The notes below the pieces were generated by a model. The model did no database searches. It worked only from the letters and a program-made list of their open reading frames with translations, and was not told the origin of the DNA. A stretch of 33,834 nucleotides of DNA, from NCBI GenBank assembly GCA_012729555.1, contig JAAYCX010000052.1, positions 1 to 33,834 of the forward strand, in the 5' to 3' direction. The DNA is from Acidobacteriota bacterium (GTDB lineage: Bacteria; Acidobacteriota; UBA6911). This document shows positions 1-7,824 of the stretch, in pieces; within the stretch, counting starts at the first letter, position 1; each line of letters starts with the position of its first letter. The position numbers and the translations under genes were made by a program.

Positions 1-179
1 CCGCCCTCGCCGCGGGTGTCGGCGCCGCCATCGGGCGGGAACTGCTCGATACCACCCTGGCGAGCGAGGAGGAGGTCACGGCGCTGCTCAAGATCCCGGT
101 CCTGGCCACCATTTCCGAGGTGCCCGCCAAGCAGCTGAAGAAGCCGGGCCGGAGCGGCGGGATGCTCAAAAGCGCCTGA
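1..179 (+). CDS. Polysaccharide chain-length determinant (Wzz/GNVR type), C-terminal fragment
   Basis: Only the last 58 codons are present; the gene enters from the left edge and ends with TGA at 177-179. The visible part begins with an Ala/Gly-rich membrane stretch (the second transmembrane helix), followed by GRELLDTTL, then EEEVTALLKIPVLATISEVP and a short basic tail. In Wzz-type co-polymerases the second membrane helix is followed by an E-L-L-D segment and a 'l-x-iPVL-x-x-I' element, and this matches. These inner-membrane proteins control the length of exported polysaccharide chains and usually sit beside a cytoplasmic tyrosine autokinase, as here. The subfamily cannot be fixed from so short a piece; the neighbours suggest the PEP-CTERM/exosortase-associated type. 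Confidence 0.75.
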   Translation, partial: ALAAGVGAAIGRELLDTTLASEEEVTALLKIPVLATISEVPAKQLKKPGRSGGMLKSA

Positions 180-286
180 AAATGGGGAAAGAGTCTGGAG
201 CGGAATGCCGATAGCGGACTTGAACGGGTATTACGGCGGATGATAATTATTATTGACTGGGCCGGCAGGGAGCCGCGGAACGCTAA

Positions 287-1174
287 ATGAGCGAAATATT
301 CGATTTTCTGAAAAAGGCCGAAAAGGAACGGAAGCAGGTGATCCTGCCCCCGGAGCCGGAGGTGGAAGAGCCCGATTTCGGCGCGGAGCCGGGGCCGGTC
401 GAAGCCTCCTGGTCGCCGGCAATGGAGGCGGAGCCGGTGCCGCAGGAACTCGAGCTCTGCCGCGACGACCGCTTCGATCTCACCGACGCCGCCCCCCAGG
501 TCAAGACCGTCATGGACCCCCTGACCCTGATCGGGGAGCAGTTCCGGCTCCTCCGGTCGCGCCTCGGGCTGATGCAGAAACAGAGGGGGATCAAGACCAT
601 CCTGGTCACCAGCACGGTGCCGGAGGAGGGGAAGACCTTCACCGCCTCGGGCCTCGTCGGGGTGCTGGCCCAGGAGCCGGGCAAACGCGTCCTCCTGATC
701 GACGCCGACATGCGCAAGCCGCGCTCGGGGATCAGTTTCGGCCTCAACGGTTCCGCTTCCTCCGTCGGCCTTTCCGAGGTCCTGCAGGGGAACGTGTCGT
801 TCCGGGACGCGGTCCTGACCTGCACCAACCCGCAATTTTCCTTCCTGTCGTCGGGCCCGCTCCCGCCCAACCCCTCGGAACTGCTCAGTTCCCCCATCCT
901 GGAACAGACCCTGAAGGCGGCGGCCTCCGATTTCGACTGGGTCATCGTCGATTCGCCGCCGGTGCTGTCTCTTTCCGACACCGTGCTCCTGGCGCCGCTG
1001 TGCGACGCCGTGGTGCTGGTGGTGAGGGCCAATTCCACTTCGGCGCGGCTGGTGGAGGACGCGGCCGGCCGGATCGGGAAGGAGCGGATCTGCGGCGTCA
1101 TCTTCAACCGGCAGAAACACCTGACGTCGTCGAAGTATTATTACCAGTACTATTACCGTAAGGTTAAGTCCTGA
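287..1174 (+). CDS. Tyrosine autokinase of exopolysaccharide locus (CpsD/CapB/BY-kinase family)
   Basis: A 295-residue cytoplasmic BY-kinase that would phosphorylate its own C-terminal tyrosines and regulate chain export through the adjacent Wzz-type membrane protein. Visible motifs: a Walker A variant STVPEEGKT (109-117), Walker A' VLLIDADMRKP (135-145), Walker B VIVDSPP (219-225) and a terminal cluster YYYQYYY (284-290) with six tyrosines. The first 70 residues are acidic, Pro/Glu-rich and low in complexity. The N-terminal FDFLKKAEKER resembles kinases in PEP-CTERM-associated loci (family memory, not a search). The ATG at 287 is the first good start before the conserved region, with a modest AGGGAG about 15 nt upstream. 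Because the membrane partner is a separate gene, this is the split kinase type rather than the fused Wzc type. Confidence 0.9.
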   Translation: MSEIFDFLKKAEKERKQVILPPEPEVEEPDFGAEPGPVEASWSPAMEAEPVPQELELCRDDRFDLTDAAPQVKTVMDPLTLIGEQFRLLRSRLGLMQKQRGIKTILVTSTVPEEGKTFTASGLVGVLAQEPGKRVLLIDADMRKPRSGISFGLNGSASSVGLSEVLQGNVSFRDAVLTCTNPQFSFLSSGPLPPNPSELLSSPILEQTLKAAASDFDWVIVDSPPVLSLSDTVLLAPLCDAVVLVVRANSTSARLVEDAAGRIGKERICGVIFNRQKHLTSSKYYYQYYYRKVKS

Positions 1175-1245
1175 GAGTTCGTGACGCGAAATCGCCCGTT
1201 CCCGCCGCGGTCCGGGCCGGAGCGGCGAAACCGGAGGACGCTCGC

Positions 1246-2076
1246 ATGCTCAACGCCTTCAGCGTGGACGTGGAGGACTATTTCCACGTGGAGGCCTTCG
1301 CTTCCTGCGTCTCCCCTTCCGACTGGGGCAGCTACGCCTGCCGCGTCGAACGGAACATCGAGCGGATCCTGGAGATGCTCGAGCGGCACCGGACGAGGGC
1401 GACGTTCTACGTCCTCGGCTGGGTGGCCGAGCGCCATCCGTGCCTGGTGCGGCGGATCGGCGCGGCCGGGCACGAGATCGGCTGTCACGGCCACGCGCAC
1501 CAGCGCATCCACCGGCAGGACCGACGCGAGTTCCGCGAGGATGTCCGCCGCGCGCGCCTCTGCCTGGCGGACCAGGCGCAGGCGCCGGTCGAGTGCTACC
1601 GGGCTCCCAGCTTTTCGATCACCCGCCCGACGCTGTGGGCCCTGGACGTGCTGGCCGAAGAGGGTTTCCGCATCGACTCCTCCATCTTTCCGGTGCGCCA
1701 CGACCTGTACGGCATCCCGGACGCCGAGCGCTTTCCCCACGTCAGGAACGGGATCGTGGAGTTTCCCCCCACCACCGTGCGGATGGCGGGTACGAACCTG
1801 CCGGCCGCCGGGGGCGGGTACCTGCGCCTCTTCCCGCTCGGGGTGACGCGCTGGGCCATCCGGCGGGTGAACGGGGTCGAACGGAGGCCGGCCATGGTCT
1901 ACCTCCACCCGTGGGAGCTGGACCCCGACCAGCCAAGGATCCGGGCCCCGCTCCGCTCCCGTTTCCGGCATTACACGAGCCTCGCCGGGATGCAGAAGAA
2001 GGTGGACCGGCTGCTGGGCGAATTCCGGTTCTCGACCGTCACTGATGTCTGCCGGGGGCTTTCGCTCATTTCCTGA
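1246..2076 (+). CDS. Polysaccharide deacetylase, PEP-CTERM-locus subfamily (NodB fold plus DUF3473-like tail)
   Basis: A 276-residue carbohydrate esterase that probably removes acetyl groups from the exopolysaccharide. NodB motif 1 is SVDVEDYFHVEAF (6-18) with catalytic Asp8/Asp11. Metal-binding motif 2 is HGHAH (His81 and His85), preceded by ATFYVLGWVAERHP and EIGC. Motif 3 is YRAPSFSI (118-125), and the late histidine lies in YLHPWELDPDQPR (from 219). The elements FPVRHDLYGIP, FPPTT and GGGYLRLFP are characteristic of the exosortase-associated subfamily. GGAGG at 1233-1237 sits 8 nt before the ATG and supports this start. No signal peptide is visible, so a cytoplasmic or membrane-associated site is likely. 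The kinase upstream ends 71 nt away, probably in the same transcript. Confidence 0.92.
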   Translation: MLNAFSVDVEDYFHVEAFASCVSPSDWGSYACRVERNIERILEMLERHRTRATFYVLGWVAERHPCLVRRIGAAGHEIGCHGHAHQRIHRQDRREFREDVRRARLCLADQAQAPVECYRAPSFSITRPTLWALDVLAEEGFRIDSSIFPVRHDLYGIPDAERFPHVRNGIVEFPPTTVRMAGTNLPAAGGGYLRLFPLGVTRWAIRRVNGVERRPAMVYLHPWELDPDQPRIRAPLRSRFRHYTSLAGMQKKVDRLLGEFRFSTVTDVCRGLSLIS

Positions 2077-2101
2077 ATGCCCCCCGTCTTGATAAATCTT
2101 A

Positions 2102-2131
2102 TTGACGGCGACGGGAGGCGGCTCTTATAAT
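2102..2131 (+). promoter_or_regulatory. Strong sigma-70-type promoter for the sugar transferase gene
   Basis: TTGACG (2102-2107), an 18-nt spacer and a perfect TATAAT (2126-2131). The expected transcription start is near 2138, giving a leader of about 165 nt before the ATG at 2305. It lies in the gap after the deacetylase gene, so the sugar transferase and VanZ genes can be expressed independently of the upstream genes. Confidence 0.75.
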
Positions 2132-2161
2132 GATCAAACCTCACCACCGGCCGGAGTGATT

Positions 2162-2239
2162 ATGAAGATCCGGAAAAACCCAAAAATCCGCAGGGAGAAT
2201 ACTGGAAGGAGGCGCAAGGCATTTCATAGTTTTCATTGA
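2162..2239 (+). CDS. Possible 25-residue basic leader peptide
   Basis: A short frame beginning about 24 nt after the predicted transcription start. ATG at 2162 is preceded by GGAG (2153-2156) at a 5-nt spacing and it ends with TGA at 2237-2239. The product starts MKIRKNPKIRR and ten of its 25 residues are Lys or Arg. Its stop overlaps an in-frame TTG (2236) of the downstream sugar transferase frame, an arrangement that would allow translational coupling. No family is recognised. It could equally be chance in a 5' untranslated region; the case rests on promoter, ribosome-binding site and position only. Confidence 0.25.
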   Translation: MKIRKNPKIRRENTGRRRKAFHSFH

Positions 2240-2304
2240 ACCCTTTCGGGCTTCTGGCCGATCAGTCCATTGACGGTTGTTCCAACGGTAAGAGCGGAAA
2301 TACT

Positions 2305-3684
2305 ATGTGGCGTTACCTGGCGTTGAGGAAGTTTGGAATCGTTTTCACGGAGACCCTGCTCCTGATGGGCTGGATCCTCCTGGGACACCTCATCCGCTTC
2401 GGCCGGGTCCCCGATTCGGTCCTCCCCCCGGCAAGCCTCCTGGTCAAGGCGTTCCTGATCGCCGTCATCTTCCAGCTGGTGATGCACCTCAACGACGTTT
2501 ACGGCTTCCAGGGTTCGCGCCTTTCCCGGGCCTTCGTCCTTCGCCTGTTCCAGTCCCTCATCATCGCCTGGTGCATCCTGGCCGTGCTCTTCTACGCCGT
2601 GCCGCACGGCGACCTTAGCCGGGTGGGGCTGGTTTACGGCATGCTCCTCTGCTCCGCCTTCCTCGTCCTCTGGCACACCATGCTCCGGCTCTACATGCGG
2701 GTGCGGACCCCGCGCACCAACCTCCTGGTGCTGGGGACGGGCAACCTCGCGCGCGAGGCGGTGCGCGAGATCCTGCGCCACCCCGAGCTCGGCATCAAGG
2801 TGGTGGGCTTCGTGGACGACGATCCCGGCCTGGTCGGGGTGTCGATCGTGAACCCGAGCGTCATCGGCGTCTACCAGGACCTGGCCAAGCTGGTCGGCGG
2901 CCACCGGGTGGACCGGATCGTGGTCGGGCTGCAGGACCGCCGGGGGAAGCTCCCGATCAAGGAGCTGCTCGATTTCAAGACCCGCGGGATCGCCATCGAG
3001 GACGCCACGACCTTTTACGAGCGGGTGGCGGGCAAGATCCCCATCGAGAACCTCAAGCCCAGCTGGCTGGTCTTCAACAGCGGCTTCGGCGTTTCCAAGA
3101 GCATGCTGGCCAAGAAGCGGATCTTTTCGATCCTCTTTTCCTTTTTCCTCCTCCTCGCGCTCTCGCCGCTCCTGGTCCTGGTGATGATCGCCATCAAGCT
3201 CGAATCCAGGGGCCCCGTCTTCTACCGGCAGGAACGGGTGGGGCAGGACGGGCGGGGGTTCATCCTGTACAAGTTCCGATCGATGCGCGAGGACGCCGAA
3301 AAGGACACCGGCCCCGTATGGGCGCGGGAGGGGGACGACCGGGTCACCCGGGTGGGCCGCATCCTCCGGCGGACGCGGATCGACGAGCTGCCGCAGTTCT
3401 ACAACGTGCTGCGGGGGGACATGAGCCTGGTCGGCCCGCGGCCGGAGCGTCCCGTGTTCGTCGACCAGCTGTCGGAAGAGATCCCCTATTACCCCCTGCG
3501 CCACGTGGTCAAGCCCGGGATCACCGGGTGGGCGCAGATCAACTACGGCTACGCGAACACCCTGGAGCACACGATCGAAAAGCTGCAGTACGACCTGTTC
3601 TACATCAAGAACATGTCCTGGATCCTCGACATCCTGATCGTGCTCGAAACGGTCAAGACCGTCATGGTCAAACGCGGGTCGTAG
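2305..3684 (+). CDS. Undecaprenyl-phosphate sugar-1-phosphate transferase, exosortase/PEP-CTERM-associated type
   Basis: A 459-residue inner-membrane initiating glycosyltransferase that would load the first sugar phosphate onto undecaprenyl phosphate. About four N-terminal membrane helices (10-130) precede a CoA-binding-like Rossmann segment LLVLGTGNLAREAVREIL (140-157). A further helix (272-297) precedes the catalytic bacterial sugar-transferase domain with KFRSM (323-327), DELPQ (360-364), GPRPERP (377-383), KPGITGWAQ (403-411) and LQYDLFYIKN. KPSWLVFNSGF (251-261) is typical of the PEP-CTERM-associated group. I chose ATG 2305, where a normal first helix begins and weak AGAGCGGA precedes. 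A TTG at 2236 would add 23 atypical residues but cannot be excluded. Confidence 0.93.
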   Translation: MWRYLALRKFGIVFTETLLLMGWILLGHLIRFGRVPDSVLPPASLLVKAFLIAVIFQLVMHLNDVYGFQGSRLSRAFVLRLFQSLIIAWCILAVLFYAVPHGDLSRVGLVYGMLLCSAFLVLWHTMLRLYMRVRTPRTNLLVLGTGNLAREAVREILRHPELGIKVVGFVDDDPGLVGVSIVNPSVIGVYQDLAKLVGGHRVDRIVVGLQDRRGKLPIKELLDFKTRGIAIEDATTFYERVAGKIPIENLKPSWLVFNSGFGVSKSMLAKKRIFSILFSFFLLLALSPLLVLVMIAIKLESRGPVFYRQERVGQDGRGFILYKFRSMREDAEKDTGPVWAREGDDRVTRVGRILRRTRIDELPQFYNVLRGDMSLVGPRPERPVFVDQLSEEIPYYPLRHVVKPGITGWAQINYGYANTLEHTIEKLQYDLFYIKNMSWILDILIVLETVKTVMVKRGS

Positions 3685-3765
3685 CCGGCTCTCCCGCCGC
3701 GCGCCGCGGCATTCTTCTCGCCTCCATTCCCCAATCGGTGTACAGTGCCTTCTTTCGGGGGACGC

Positions 3766-5013
3766 ATGGGAAAGTGGAAGTACCTGTTCGCCGCCTATAT
3801 CGGATTCGTGATCTACGGCACCCTGATCCCGTTTCATGTCGTGGACTCGCTCCAGGGGGTCTTTCGCAACCTGGAGGCCGTCCGGTGGCTCCCCTTCTGG
3901 GATCTCCACCGCGGACGGATCGCGTCGGTCCCCGACATGGTCCAGAACGTCCTCCTGTTCCTTCCCATCGGAATCCTGGGGGCCCGTTGCCTCGGGCGGC
4001 GGTTGGCTCCCACCCTCGCGACCGGTTTTGGTTTAAGCCTGCTGGTAGAAGTTCTGCAGCTCGTGACCCCCAACCGGGTGAGTTCGGTCAACGACCTGGT
4101 CTTCAACACCCTCGGGACCGCGGCCGGCTTCTTCCTCTGTCTCCGGCTGGCGCCCCTCTGGCCCCGGCTGATCCATAGCCCGGTCTTCAGGGAAATCGCC
4201 CGGGTCCCCGGCGCCCTCCCCCTCCTGATGCTGATGCTCTACAGCTGGGTCTACGCGCTGGAGCCGTTCAACTTCACCCTCGACGTGGGTGTCGTGTGGT
4301 GGAACGTGCGGGCGATTTTCCGTCAACTCCTCCACCCGCGCCTGGTGCTCGGCGACGAACTCATCCTGGCCTCGCAGTTCGCCCTGATGGGCTTTCTGGC
4401 AGCCGGGCTTCTCCAGAAGCTCCGGGTGCGCGCGGCCTGCGCCCTCTCCCTTTTCCTGGTGGCCCTCTGGGCCGCGGTCACCGAGATGAGCCAGTTGATC
4501 GTGGCTTCCCGGGTGGCGAGCCTTCTCACCCTCGCTTTTTCCTGGATCGGGGCCGCCATCGGGGTGGCCGCCCGCGCCTGGTACACCCTCTCCCCCCGGC
4601 CCGGCAGGCTCTTCGTCCTCTACGCCCTCTTCCTCCTCGCGGCCCATGCCGTCGACGCTCTGAGCCCCTTCACCCTGCGCGAATCGTATCTCCGCCCGGC
4701 CCTCCTCCCCTTCCGGCAGTACCAGTCGGCCTACTTCGTCAGCGCCCTGAGCAACGTCTTCCACGCGCTCCTGGTCTTCATGCCCCTGGGCTTCCTGGCC
4801 TCCCGCATCCGGTTCGGCCGGGCACGGGGCCTCCTGTTCTGGAGCGTGCTCCTGGTCGCCCTGGTCGCGATCGAACTCGGGCAGGGGTTCATCGCCGGCC
4901 GCTACCCGGACGTGACCGACTTCTTCCTTCCGTTCGCGGGGGCCGTGATCGGATGGTGGGTCGCCGAGAAGGCACGGGAGCACGGTTTTACGTTGCGGAA
5001 CTCGTCGCCATGA
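3766..5013 (+). CDS. Membrane protein with three VanZ-like repeats
   Basis: A 415-residue polytopic membrane protein. The first unit is a clear VanZ-like domain: DMVQNVLLFLPIGILG (57-72), then E95-x2-Q98, R104, D110, N114 and a G-x3-G helix. The pattern recurs as EMSQLIVASRVAS (240-252) with IGAAIG, and as ELGQGFIAGRYPDVTD (370-385) with AGAVIG, each preceded by its own F-x-(P/M)-x-G helix. VanZ-family proteins are small membrane proteins of mostly unknown role; VanZ itself gives low-level teicoplanin resistance. Position suggests a part in cell-surface polysaccharide assembly, but that is inference. ATG 3766 is preferred over GTG 3745 because GGGGGA (3756-3761) is well placed. The transferase gene ends 81 nt upstream. 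Confidence 0.85.
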   Translation: MGKWKYLFAAYIGFVIYGTLIPFHVVDSLQGVFRNLEAVRWLPFWDLHRGRIASVPDMVQNVLLFLPIGILGARCLGRRLAPTLATGFGLSLLVEVLQLVTPNRVSSVNDLVFNTLGTAAGFFLCLRLAPLWPRLIHSPVFREIARVPGALPLLMLMLYSWVYALEPFNFTLDVGVVWWNVRAIFRQLLHPRLVLGDELILASQFALMGFLAAGLLQKLRVRAACALSLFLVALWAAVTEMSQLIVASRVASLLTLAFSWIGAAIGVAARAWYTLSPRPGRLFVLYALFLLAAHAVDALSPFTLRESYLRPALLPFRQYQSAYFVSALSNVFHALLVFMPLGFLASRIRFGRARGLLFWSVLLVALVAIELGQGFIAGRYPDVTDFFLPFAGAVIGWWVAEKAREHGFTLRNSSP

Positions 5014-5028
5014 AGTTCCAGGTTGTGT

Positions 5029-5451
5029 TCAACCAAGGAGCCGGTGGCTTATATGGAACAGGTCAGCCGCCTGGGATAGCGCCTTGTCCGCCGTGATGAG
5101 GGTGAGGCCGTTGGAGAATGCAGCGGCGAGGTGCAACGCGTCCGGAGCTCTCAGGGTGGTTTTGAACATGGAGAGCCATTTGCATGCTGTGGAATATTCC
5201 CGATCCTCGATGGGAAGGATTCGGTAAATCCCGTCCGTGCGATGCCGGCGGAATACCGACAGGATGACCTGGGCGGATTCTGCGGGAAGCTCCCCGGTGC
5301 GGGTTTTCAGCGCCAGGGCCGAGATGAATTCCAATTCGCAGAGCATGCTTTTTGCAGGTGGCGAAGCTGCCCGGATTTCAAGCTGGGCCGCGGAACTGAG
5401 GGCTTCGGGGTAGTAGTAGGCAACCAGAACGCTGGTGTCGATGTAGGCCAT
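5029..5451 (-). CDS. vapC: VapC-type PIN-domain toxin
   Basis: A 140-residue PIN-domain protein, the predicted ribonuclease toxin of a type II toxin-antitoxin pair. The core is visible: MAYIDTSVLVAYYYPE with Asp5, a helix CELEFISALALK with Glu39/Glu41, RAPDALHLAAA with Asp104, and LITADKAL with Asp122. These acidic residues would bind the catalytic metal. Its ATG shares one base with the stop codon of the upstream antitoxin (TGATG), indicating coupled translation. The stop lies 15 nt from the convergent VanZ-repeat gene. The RNA target cannot be read from sequence. Confidence 0.9.
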   Translation of the reverse strand: MAYIDTSVLVAYYYPEALSSAAQLEIRAASPPAKSMLCELEFISALALKTRTGELPAESAQVILSVFRRHRTDGIYRILPIEDREYSTACKWLSMFKTTLRAPDALHLAAAFSNGLTLITADKALSQAADLFHISHRLLG

Positions 5452-5699
5452 CAATATCTGCCTTGGCGGCGGTTTTCGATGACTATGCGCGAGAGACTCT
5501 TTTCATCCTCCCGGATTTCCAGGGCTTCACGAAAGGGGGCGAGGTCCGGGGCTTTTTGATGTTCGGGGGATGCAGCCGGCGGGACGAGGCGGGCGACGAT
5601 CCTGCCCCTCCGGGTGATCAGCACCGATTCACCGTTTTCGACCGCGCGGACAAGGTCACTCAATCGCGCGCGCGCTTCCTTCAGGTTTACGGGGCCCAT
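5451..5699 (-). CDS. Phd/YefM-type antitoxin of the VapC toxin
   Basis: An 82-residue antitoxin. Its N-terminal half, NLKEARARLSDLVRAVENGES followed by VLITRRGRIVARLVP, is the Phd/YefM dimerisation and DNA-binding fold. The C-terminal half is charged and probably disordered until it wraps around the toxin. GGGAGGGAA lies just before the ATG. Such proteins normally repress their own operon; no clear operator palindrome was seen upstream, where only weak promoter-like elements occur between 5700 and 5822. Confidence 0.88.
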   Translation of the reverse strand: MGPVNLKEARARLSDLVRAVENGESVLITRRGRIVARLVPPAASPEHQKAPDLAPFREALEIREDEKSLSRIVIENRRQGRY

Positions 5700-5822
5700 C
5701 GATTCCCTCCCGCAGGGTTATGCCTCAAGCGTAATCCTTGCGCCGCCGCGAATCAACAACGCCAGGATCGAGGCTTTCCATCTGGATCGTAAACGTATGA
5801 TTAGAGTGGAAATAGAGTTTTT

Positions 5823-5897
<75 letters not shown>

Positions 5898-5916
5898 CCT
5901 CTTGCGGCAGGAGAAA

Positions 5917-5925
5917 ATTCTAGCA
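5917..5925 (-). promoter_or_regulatory. Extended -10 element for tRNA-Gly
   Basis: On the minus strand TGC-TAGAAT is an extended -10 (TGn plus a near-consensus hexamer), 19 nt before the mature tRNA 5' end. No good -35 hexamer is visible at the usual distance, which fits an extended -10 promoter. Confidence 0.5.
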
Positions 5926-5976
5926 TAAATCGACGGAATTTCAGCCCCGAGATGCAAAAAATCTGCAAGGGGGATC

Positions 5977-6321
5977 CTAAAAGGCATCCCGGTAGAGCTG
6001 GACCTCGCGGCCGACGACCGAGACGATGTCGAAGCGGTAGTCGTACCGGCCGAGGTCGAAGCGGGCGATGAAGTCCTCGGCCGCGCGGCGCAGGGCCTGG
6101 CGCTTTTCCCAGTCGACGTACTCCCACGGCTCGCCGTAACGCCTCGACGCGCGCGTCTTCACCTCCACGAACACGAGGGTATCCCCCTCGAAGGCGACCA
6201 GGTCGAGTTCGCCCGAGCGGGCGCGGTAGCGGCGGGCGAGGACGTCGTAGCCCGCGCGCACGAGGAAGCGGCAGGCGAGCCGTTCCCCGCGCCGGCCCAG
6301 GAGCAGGTGAGGCGCCGTCAT
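5977..6321 (-). CDS. yraN: YraN/UPF0102 family endonuclease-like protein
   Basis: A 114-residue protein of usual family length. Conserved features are GRRGERLACRFLVRAGY (9-25), RYRARSGELDLVAFEGDTLVFVEVKTR (31-57) and the C-terminal RFDIVSV strand. Asp40 and Glu53-x-Lys55 form the PD-(D/E)xK nuclease-like core. The family is related to Holliday-junction-resolvase folds; its cellular role is not settled. It begins 27 nt after cysS ends and is probably co-transcribed with it. Confidence 0.92.
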   Translation of the reverse strand: MTAPHLLLGRRGERLACRFLVRAGYDVLARRYRARSGELDLVAFEGDTLVFVEVKTRASRRYGEPWEYVDWEKRQALRRAAEDFIARFDLGRYDYRFDIVSVVGREVQLYRDAF

Positions 6322-6348
6322 GGGGGGATTGTTTGGCCCGCCCCCCTC

Positions 6349-7758
6349 CTATTTCACCGCCTTTTCGCCCGGGGCCCGCTTCCAGCGGACCCCTTCGCGG
6401 GTGTCCTCGAGCTGGATCCCCTCGGCCAGGAGCTCGTCGCGGATGCGGTCGGCTTCGGCGAAATCGCGCCGGCGGCGGGCCTCCTGCCTCGCCTCGATCC
6501 GCCGGGCGATCTCCTCGTCCAGGAGCTCCGGCCGGCCGCGCAGGATGCCAAGGACGCCGTCGATCTCCTCGAGGAAGGCGACGGCCAGCCGGGCGTCCCC
6601 GCCCGTCAGGGCCCCGCGGGCGTCCCGCTGGTTGGCCGCGCGCACGAAGTCGAAGAGGGCGCCGAGCGCGGCGGAGGTGTTGATGTCGCTGTCCATCGCC
6701 TCCCGGAACTTTCCGCGGGCGGCGGCGGCCTCGGCTTCGAATTCGGGGGTGGGGGCGTCCTCCGACGCCTTTTCCCGCGCCCGCAGGAGGAAATCCTCGA
6801 GCCGCGCGATCGACGCGGAGGCCTGGCGCAGCCCGTCCATGGTGAAATTGAGCTGCTTGCGGTAGTGGACCGAAAGGAGCAGGTAGCGGATCGCCTCGGG
6901 GGCGTACCCCTGCCCGGTCAGGTCGCGCAGGGTGAAGAAGTTGCCCAGCGACTTGGACATCTTCTCCCCCTCCACGATCAGGAACTCCGGGTGGACCCAG
7001 TAGCGGGCGAAGGGGCGGCCGGTGGCGCATTCGCTCTGGGCGATCTCGTTTTCGTGGTGGGGGAAGACCAGGTCGATCCCGCCGCAGTGGATGTCGAACG
7101 TTTCCCCCAGGTACTTCATGCTCATGGCCGAGCACTCGATGTGCCAGCCGGGCCGGCCGGGGCCGAGCTCGGTCTCCCAGAAGTCCTCCCCCTCCTTCTT
7201 CGCCTTCCAGAGGACGAAGTCGCGGGCGTTGGCCTTGTCGTACTTGTCGCTGTCGACCCGCGCCCCCGCCTGGGCCCCGCTGAAATCGGCCTTGCTCAGC
7301 TTCCCGTACCCCTCGAACCGGGCGATGTCGAAATAGATCGAGCCATCCTTGCGGTAGGTGAACCCCTTCTCCTCCAGGCTGCGGATCAGGGCCACCATTT
7401 CGGGGATGTGGTCGGTCGCCCGGGGCATGACGTCGGGCGGGTCGATCCGGAGCGTCCGGCTGTCCTCGAGGAAGGCCTCGGTGTAGCGCGAGGTGTAGTC
7501 GCTGAGCGACACCCCCTCCGCGCGCGCGTTCCGGATCGTCTTGTCGTCGACGTCGGTGATGTTCATGACATGCCGCACCCGGTAGCCGCTGTAGCGGAGG
7601 TAGCGCCGCAGCAGGTCCTGGAAGACGAAGGTACGGAAGTTGCCGATGTGGGCGTAGTCGTAGACCGTGGGGCCGCAGGAGTAGAACCGGACCACCCCCT
7701 CCTCGACGGGGCGGAACTCCTCTTCGCTGCTGGAGAGCGTGTTGTATATTCTGAGCAT
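6349..7758 (-). CDS. cysS: Cysteinyl-tRNA synthetase
   Basis: A 469-residue class Ia synthetase that charges tRNA-Cys. Zinc and cysteine-selecting residues fall at the same numbers I recall for the E. coli enzyme: Cys28 in CGPTVYDYAHIGN, Cys209, His234 and Glu238 (HHENE). The HIGH-like motif is HIGN (37-40) and the second signature is KMSKS (266-270). A helical DALR-type domain and the anticodon-binding tail complete the normal length. A promoter-like -10 lies in the 66-nt gap upstream. Confidence 0.98.
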   Translation of the reverse strand: MLRIYNTLSSSEEEFRPVEEGVVRFYSCGPTVYDYAHIGNFRTFVFQDLLRRYLRYSGYRVRHVMNITDVDDKTIRNARAEGVSLSDYTSRYTEAFLEDSRTLRIDPPDVMPRATDHIPEMVALIRSLEEKGFTYRKDGSIYFDIARFEGYGKLSKADFSGAQAGARVDSDKYDKANARDFVLWKAKKEGEDFWETELGPGRPGWHIECSAMSMKYLGETFDIHCGGIDLVFPHHENEIAQSECATGRPFARYWVHPEFLIVEGEKMSKSLGNFFTLRDLTGQGYAPEAIRYLLLSVHYRKQLNFTMDGLRQASASIARLEDFLLRAREKASEDAPTPEFEAEAAAARGKFREAMDSDINTSAALGALFDFVRAANQRDARGALTGGDARLAVAFLEEIDGVLGILRGRPELLDEEIARRIEARQEARRRRDFAEADRIRDELLAEGIQLEDTREGVRWKRAPGEKAVK

Positions 7759-7789
7759 AGTTTTGTCCCGCCTGGTTGCCGGAGCCCCA

Positions 7790-7817
7790 ATTATACCGAT
7801 TTCGGCCGCAGGTACAA
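7790..7817 (-). promoter_or_regulatory. Probable promoter for cysS-yraN
   Basis: On the minus strand TTGTAC (7812-7817), a 16-nt spacer and a perfect TATAAT (7790-7795), with the cysS ATG about 30 nt beyond. The -10 is strong and the -35 is poor (three of six consensus bases). Confidence 0.5.
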
Positions 7818-7824
7818 CGCGCGG

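Noticed and set aside
2236-2304. TTG start at 2236 for the sugar transferase
   Set aside because: It adds 23 residues unlike the family start and has no ribosome-binding site at a normal distance (the nearest GGAGG is over 20 nt away). It is kept only as an alternative linked to the possible leader ORF.
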